25,150 nt of DNA from Syntrophomonadaceae bacterium (GTDB taxonomy: Bacteria > Bacillota > Syntrophomonadia > Syntrophomonadales > Syntrophomonadaceae): positions 1-25,150 of the forward strand of contig DUSB01000161.1 in the NCBI GenBank assembly GCA_012840625.1. Reading direction: 5' to 3'. Below are positions 22,697 to 25,150 of the stretch, one piece after another; within the stretch, counting starts at the first letter, position 1; each line of letters opens with the position of its first letter. A program made the translations under genes and the position numbers. Under the pieces are notes generated by a model, which was not told the origin of the DNA, did no database searches, and worked only from the letters and a program-made list of their open reading frames with translations.

Positions 22697-23424
22697 TTGG
22701 TCTTCTCTCCACTGAATAATATTTCTTCCAGCAGCTGACGTTCTTCCTGGTCATACTCCTTGCCCAGAAGAAGATCAGGCCTTTTCAGCAGCGTACGCAG
22801 CAAACTCTGCTTTTTTCGCCAGCGCCGGATGTTCTCATGATGGCCGGAAAGCAGGACTTCAGGTACCTCCATGCCTGCGTAGGCTTGAGGACGTGTATAC
22901 TGCGGATATTCTAACAGGTCATTGGCAAAGGATTCTTCCAGCGGTGAATCCTGATCAATAACGCCTGGTAAAAGACGGGTAATCGCATCAGTAAGAACCA
23001 TAGCCGGAAGTTCGCCCCCGGTTAATACATAGTCCCCGATGGAAATTTCCTCGTCAATCCATGCCATCACTCGTTCATCAATGCCTTCATAATGACCACA
23101 CAAAAGGATCAGATGCTGGTATTGTAGCAGCTCTTCGCATTTTTTCTGATTCAGCATCCTTCCTTGGGGAGATAAATAAATGATGTGACTTGATGAGCTA
23201 TAGATGCTTTTTATAGCCGCAGCCAATACATCTACCTTCATGACCATACCAGCTCCGCCTCCATAGGGGTAATCATCTACCTGTCGATGGCGGTCGCTGG
23301 TAAAATCACGAATATTTATAGTATTAATGTTTACGAGTCCCTGTTCCTGGGCCCGACCGATAATACTGCTACTGAAAACCCCGGTAAACATCTCCGGGAA
23401 CAGGGTCAGAATATCAATTTTCAT
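22693..23424 (-). CDS. trmD: tRNA (guanine-37-N1)-methyltransferase
   Basis: Methylates G37 of tRNAs beside the anticodon using S-adenosylmethionine and prevents +1 frameshifting. The 243-residue SPOUT enzyme has DDYPYGGGAGM (50-60), the knot segments LLCGHYEGIDER (107-118) and SIGDYVLTGGELP (128-140), and the catalytic Asp169 in SFANDLLEYPQYTRP. The C-terminal helical domain with LSGHHENIRRWR is complete. Start ATG 23424 overlaps the rimM stop by 4 bases, and its own stop overlaps the next gene, so the three are translationally coupled. Confidence 0.97.
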   Translation of the reverse strand: MKIDILTLFPEMFTGVFSSSIIGRAQEQGLVNINTINIRDFTSDRHRQVDDYPYGGGAGMVMKVDVLAAAIKSIYSSSSHIIYLSPQGRMLNQKKCEELLQYQHLILLCGHYEGIDERVMAWIDEEISIGDYVLTGGELPAMVLTDAITRLLPGVIDQDSPLEESFANDLLEYPQYTRPQAYAGMEVPEVLLSGHHENIRRWRKKQSLLRTLLKRPDLLLGKEYDQEERQLLEEILFSGEKTK

Positions 23425-23960
23425 TTTTGCTCTCTCCTGAAATCTACGTGGTTTTCCTCGATGAGACCCTCCAGCAAATCCACCTGCATAGTGTGTTTAT
23501 CCAGATTTATTTCCTGAATCACTGCTTGAATGGCCGGGATCAGCATTTCGCCATATTGAGGTGATTGAATAACATAAACATCATTGGCTCCAGTTTCCAG
23601 GATCTGATCAAGTTCCCCCAGATAGCCGCGTTTCTTATCGTAGACCTTCATACCAATAAGCTGAAAATGATAATACTCGCCCACCGGCAGCGGGTAAATT
23701 TGATCTTCGGGCACACACAAGTAAGCACCTATTAAATCCAGTGCTTGATCACGATTGGTGATTTCATCAAGTGTAATCAAAAGCAGGGATTTATGCTGCT
23801 TGCAGGATACAAGCGTATATTCCTTATATTGATTGGCCCTGGCGATCGTAACCCGGGTCAATTGTTGAAAACGCTCCGGATAGGCACTCAAAGATTCTAC
23901 TTTTATCGTTCCCTGCACACCATGTGCACCAACGACCTGCCCAATTTTAACCAGATCCAT
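23421..23960 (-). CDS. rimM: 16S rRNA processing protein RimM
   Basis: Assists 30S head assembly and 16S rRNA maturation, binding S19. The 179-residue protein starts with the family hallmark VKIGQVVGAHGVQGTIKV. The N-terminal barrel spans about 1-85 and the PRC-barrel about 93-172, with YYHFQLIGMKVYD, GANDVYVIQ and EMLIPAIQAVIQEINL. ATG 23960 follows GAGGTGATCC. It is coupled to trmD by a 4-base overlap. The Bacillus gene ylqD, between khpA and rimM in that genus, is absent; a long palindrome occupies the gap. Confidence 0.96.
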   Translation of the reverse strand: MDLVKIGQVVGAHGVQGTIKVESLSAYPERFQQLTRVTIARANQYKEYTLVSCKQHKSLLLITLDEITNRDQALDLIGAYLCVPEDQIYPLPVGEYYHFQLIGMKVYDKKRGYLGELDQILETGANDVYVIQSPQYGEMLIPAIQAVIQEINLDKHTMQVDLLEGLIEENHVDFRREQK

Positions 23961-23996
23961 CCTGGATCACCTCAAAAGATGTTTATATTTCAATGA

Positions 23997-24028
23997 CAAA
24001 ATAGGGCTAAGTACTTAGCCCTATTTTG
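23997..24028 (-). terminator. 32-nt perfect palindrome between khpA and rimM, terminator-like
   Basis: Bases 23997-24028 are their own reverse complement (half-site CAAAATAGGGCTAAGT). The strong core AGGGCTAAGT/ACTTAGCCCT is followed by ATTTTG on both strands. It begins 3 bases after the khpA stop. On the minus strand it should act as an intrinsic terminator or attenuator, or as a 3'-end stabiliser, inside the ribosomal operon. Confidence 0.65.
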
Positions 24029-24030
24029 CC

Positions 24031-24261
24031 CTATTTTAAAATCTCAACGACCACTCGTTTTCCTTCTTTAGCCGCAGCGGCCTTGGTTACGGTACGAATT
24101 GCCTTGGCAATCTTCCCCTGCTTACCAATAACCTTCCCCATATCATCAGGCGCGACCCGCAGTTCAATAATCATAGATCTCTCGCCTTCAACCTCGGTAA
24201 CTTCCACATCATCGGGGCTATCGACCAGTGACCTGGCGATGAATTCTACTAGTTCTTTCAT
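24031..24261 (-). CDS. khpA: KH-domain RNA-binding protein KhpA (YlqC)
   Basis: A 76-residue protein consisting of one KH domain, with the RNA-binding loop GKQG (46-49) in DDMGKVIGKQGKIAKAIRTV. KhpA usually works with KhpB and binds many RNAs, affecting cell division and envelope genes in Gram-positive bacteria. ATG 24261 follows AAGGGG; the open frame up to 24291 carries no homology. It lies between rpsP and rimM as in Bacillus. The stop codon lies in a tandem AAAATAGGGC repeat that leads into the palindrome. Confidence 0.94.
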   Translation of the reverse strand: MKELVEFIARSLVDSPDDVEVTEVEGERSMIIELRVAPDDMGKVIGKQGKIAKAIRTVTKAAAAKEGKRVVVEILK

Positions 24262-24300
24262 TTTCTCACACCCCTTATTCAAACTACACACAGCTTATAA

Positions 24301-24567
24301 CTACTTACGGCTCTCAATAAATTTGGCTAATATGCCCTGCTGCTTTAGCAGCGATTTAGCCGTATCGGTCGGTGTTGCACCATCAGCAAGCCATTGCAGC
24401 GCCCTCTCTTCATCAATTTTAATGGTTGCAGGGGTAGTCGTTGGATCATAAACACCAATTTCCTCAATAAAGCGGCCATCTCTAGGTGTTCTGCTGTCTG
24501 CAATCACCACTCTATAGAAAGGATTCTTTTTAGCCCCCATTCTCTTTAAACGGATTTTTGTGGCCAT
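24301..24567 (-). CDS. rpsP: 30S ribosomal protein S16
   Basis: Small-subunit ribosomal protein needed for early 30S assembly. The 88-residue sequence matches S16: MATKIRLKRMGAKKNPFYRVVIADSRTPRDGRFIEEIGVYDP, then DEERALQWLADGATPTDTAKSLL. ATG 24567 follows GGAGGTGA with ideal spacing. It lies 91 bases after ffh and 39 bases before the khpA start. A short CCCT/AGGG hairpin upstream (24619-24630) is too weak to call a terminator. Confidence 0.97.
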   Translation of the reverse strand: MATKIRLKRMGAKKNPFYRVVIADSRTPRDGRFIEEIGVYDPTTTPATIKIDEERALQWLADGATPTDTAKSLLKQQGILAKFIESRK

Positions 24568-24658
24568 GTCGTCACCTCCTAACTCCTCTTGCTTTTTATT
24601 TATTATAAAAACTAAAGTCCCTGGTAAGGGTTACATTATTAATCATTTAGAGCTTGAA

Positions 24659-25150
24659 TTAAAACGGGAAACGCATCGGTACTCCTTTGCCCCTGGCTTT
24701 GCCTTTTTTAGCAGTCATGTCAGTAAGCTGTTTCATCATCTTGCGTGATTCTTCAAACTGTTTTACCAGTCGATTAACATCCTGTACTTTCATGCCACTG
24801 CCGCGGGCAACGCGTTTTTTCCTGCTTCCGTTTAGTATGGAAGGATTACGCCGTTCTTCCGGGGTCATGGATTGAATAATGGCCTCAATATGTGCTATTT
24901 CCTTTTCATCTATGTCAGCCTGCATATTTTTCATTTGCTTGCCCAATCCTGGAATCATCCCCAGCAAATCCTCCAGGGGTCCCATAGAACGGACCTGCTG
25001 CATCTGTTCCAGAAAATCCTCCAGGGTGAATTCTTCCTGGCGTATTTTCCTTTCCATTTCCCGGGCTTTTTTTTCATCGAAGTTTTCCTGAGCCTTTTCT
25101 ACTAAACTCAAGACATCACCCATGCCCAGGATTCTGGAAGCCATTCGATC
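24659..25150 (-). CDS. ffh: Signal recognition particle protein Ffh, C-terminal part (5' end outside window)
   Basis: SRP54 GTPase that targets nascent membrane and secreted proteins to the translocon. Only the last 163 residues are present; the frame is open through 25150 with DRMASRILGMGDVLSLVEKA, the normal junction between the G and M domains. The M domain follows, with methionines lining the signal-sequence groove (MIPGLGKQMKNMQADI) and the 4.5S RNA-binding segment RNPSILNGSRKKRVARGSGMKVQDVNRLVKQFEESRKMMKQL. The ATG at 25144 is internal and is not the start. It heads the rpsP-khpA-rimM-trmD block, the usual Firmicutes order. Confidence 0.97.
   Translation of the reverse strand, partial: DRMASRILGMGDVLSLVEKAQENFDEKKAREMERKIRQEEFTLEDFLEQMQQVRSMGPLEDLLGMIPGLGKQMKNMQADIDEKEIAHIEAIIQSMTPEERRNPSILNGSRKKRVARGSGMKVQDVNRLVKQFEESRKMMKQLTDMTAKKGKARGKGVPMRFPF

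Noticed and set aside
24619..24630. CCCT/AGGG hairpin between ffh and rpsP
   Set aside because: Only four base pairs and the T tract is several bases away.

Overview
The window looks like a chromosomal piece of an anaerobic low-to-mid GC Firmicute of the class Clostridia. A Syntrophomonas-like bacterium is my best guess, by inference from gene order and protein style. The grounds are strong AGGAGG-type ribosome binding sites, intrinsic terminators, an S-box SAM riboswitch, and the Bacillus/Clostridium-type order ffh-rpsP-khpA-rimM-trmD-rplS-rbgA-rnhB-ylqG-ylqH-yraN. I see no rRNA, tRNA, CRISPR array, insertion sequence or prophage. Nearly all genes are recognisable housekeeping or central-metabolism genes.

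Layout. 1-3.0 kb (minus strand): the 3'-truncated cobalamin-dependent methionine synthase metH, tatA and a small four-helix membrane protein, separated by intrinsic terminators. 3.2-6.7 kb (plus strand): a ComM/YifB AAA+ protein, a DUF2179-type membrane protein that seems to use an ATA start codon, and a lone enoyl-CoA hydratase behind a long unexplained leader. 6.7-7.3 kb (minus): a small cytosolic transglutaminase-fold protein. 7.4-9.97 kb (plus): promoter, SAM-I riboswitch with terminator/antiterminator, then metY and metA, ended by a terminator. 9.98-12.15 kb (minus): copper-exporting P-type ATPase. 12.3-12.8 kb (plus): acyl-CoA thioesterase. 12.87-13.7 kb (minus): a divergent folD. 13.8-18.7 kb (minus): a flavin/Fe-S oxidoreductase, rnhB, FliK-like and FlhB-like proteins and yraN, tightly packed or overlapping, read from 18.7 down to 13.8 kb. 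18.9-20.5 kb (plus): a CoA-disulfide-reductase/rhodanese fusion, divergent from the oxidoreductase. 20.6-25.15 kb (minus): rbgA, rplS with its own promoter and leader, a SPOUT methyltransferase, trmD, rimM, khpA, rpsP and the 3' part of ffh.

How the genes work together. MetA carries Glu111, the residue associated with acetyl-CoA use, so it should make O-acetylhomoserine. MetY then adds sulfide to give homocysteine, and MetH methylates that to methionine. The SAM riboswitch closes the loop for metY-metA, while metH lies apart without a recognisable SAM riboswitch. The 20.6-25.15 kb block is a ribosome, tRNA-modification and SRP operon. The enoyl-CoA hydratase, the thioesterase, the dienoyl-CoA-reductase-like flavoprotein and the CoA-disulfide reductase point to active acyl-CoA and thiol chemistry, but they do not form one operon.

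I do not see a clearly new multi-gene system. The best leads are the FolD that lacks the catalytic lysine, the ATA start codon, two unexplained 5' leaders (about 4813-4936 and 5526-5904), the duplicated element in the rplS leader, and a 32-nt perfect palindrome between khpA and rimM.
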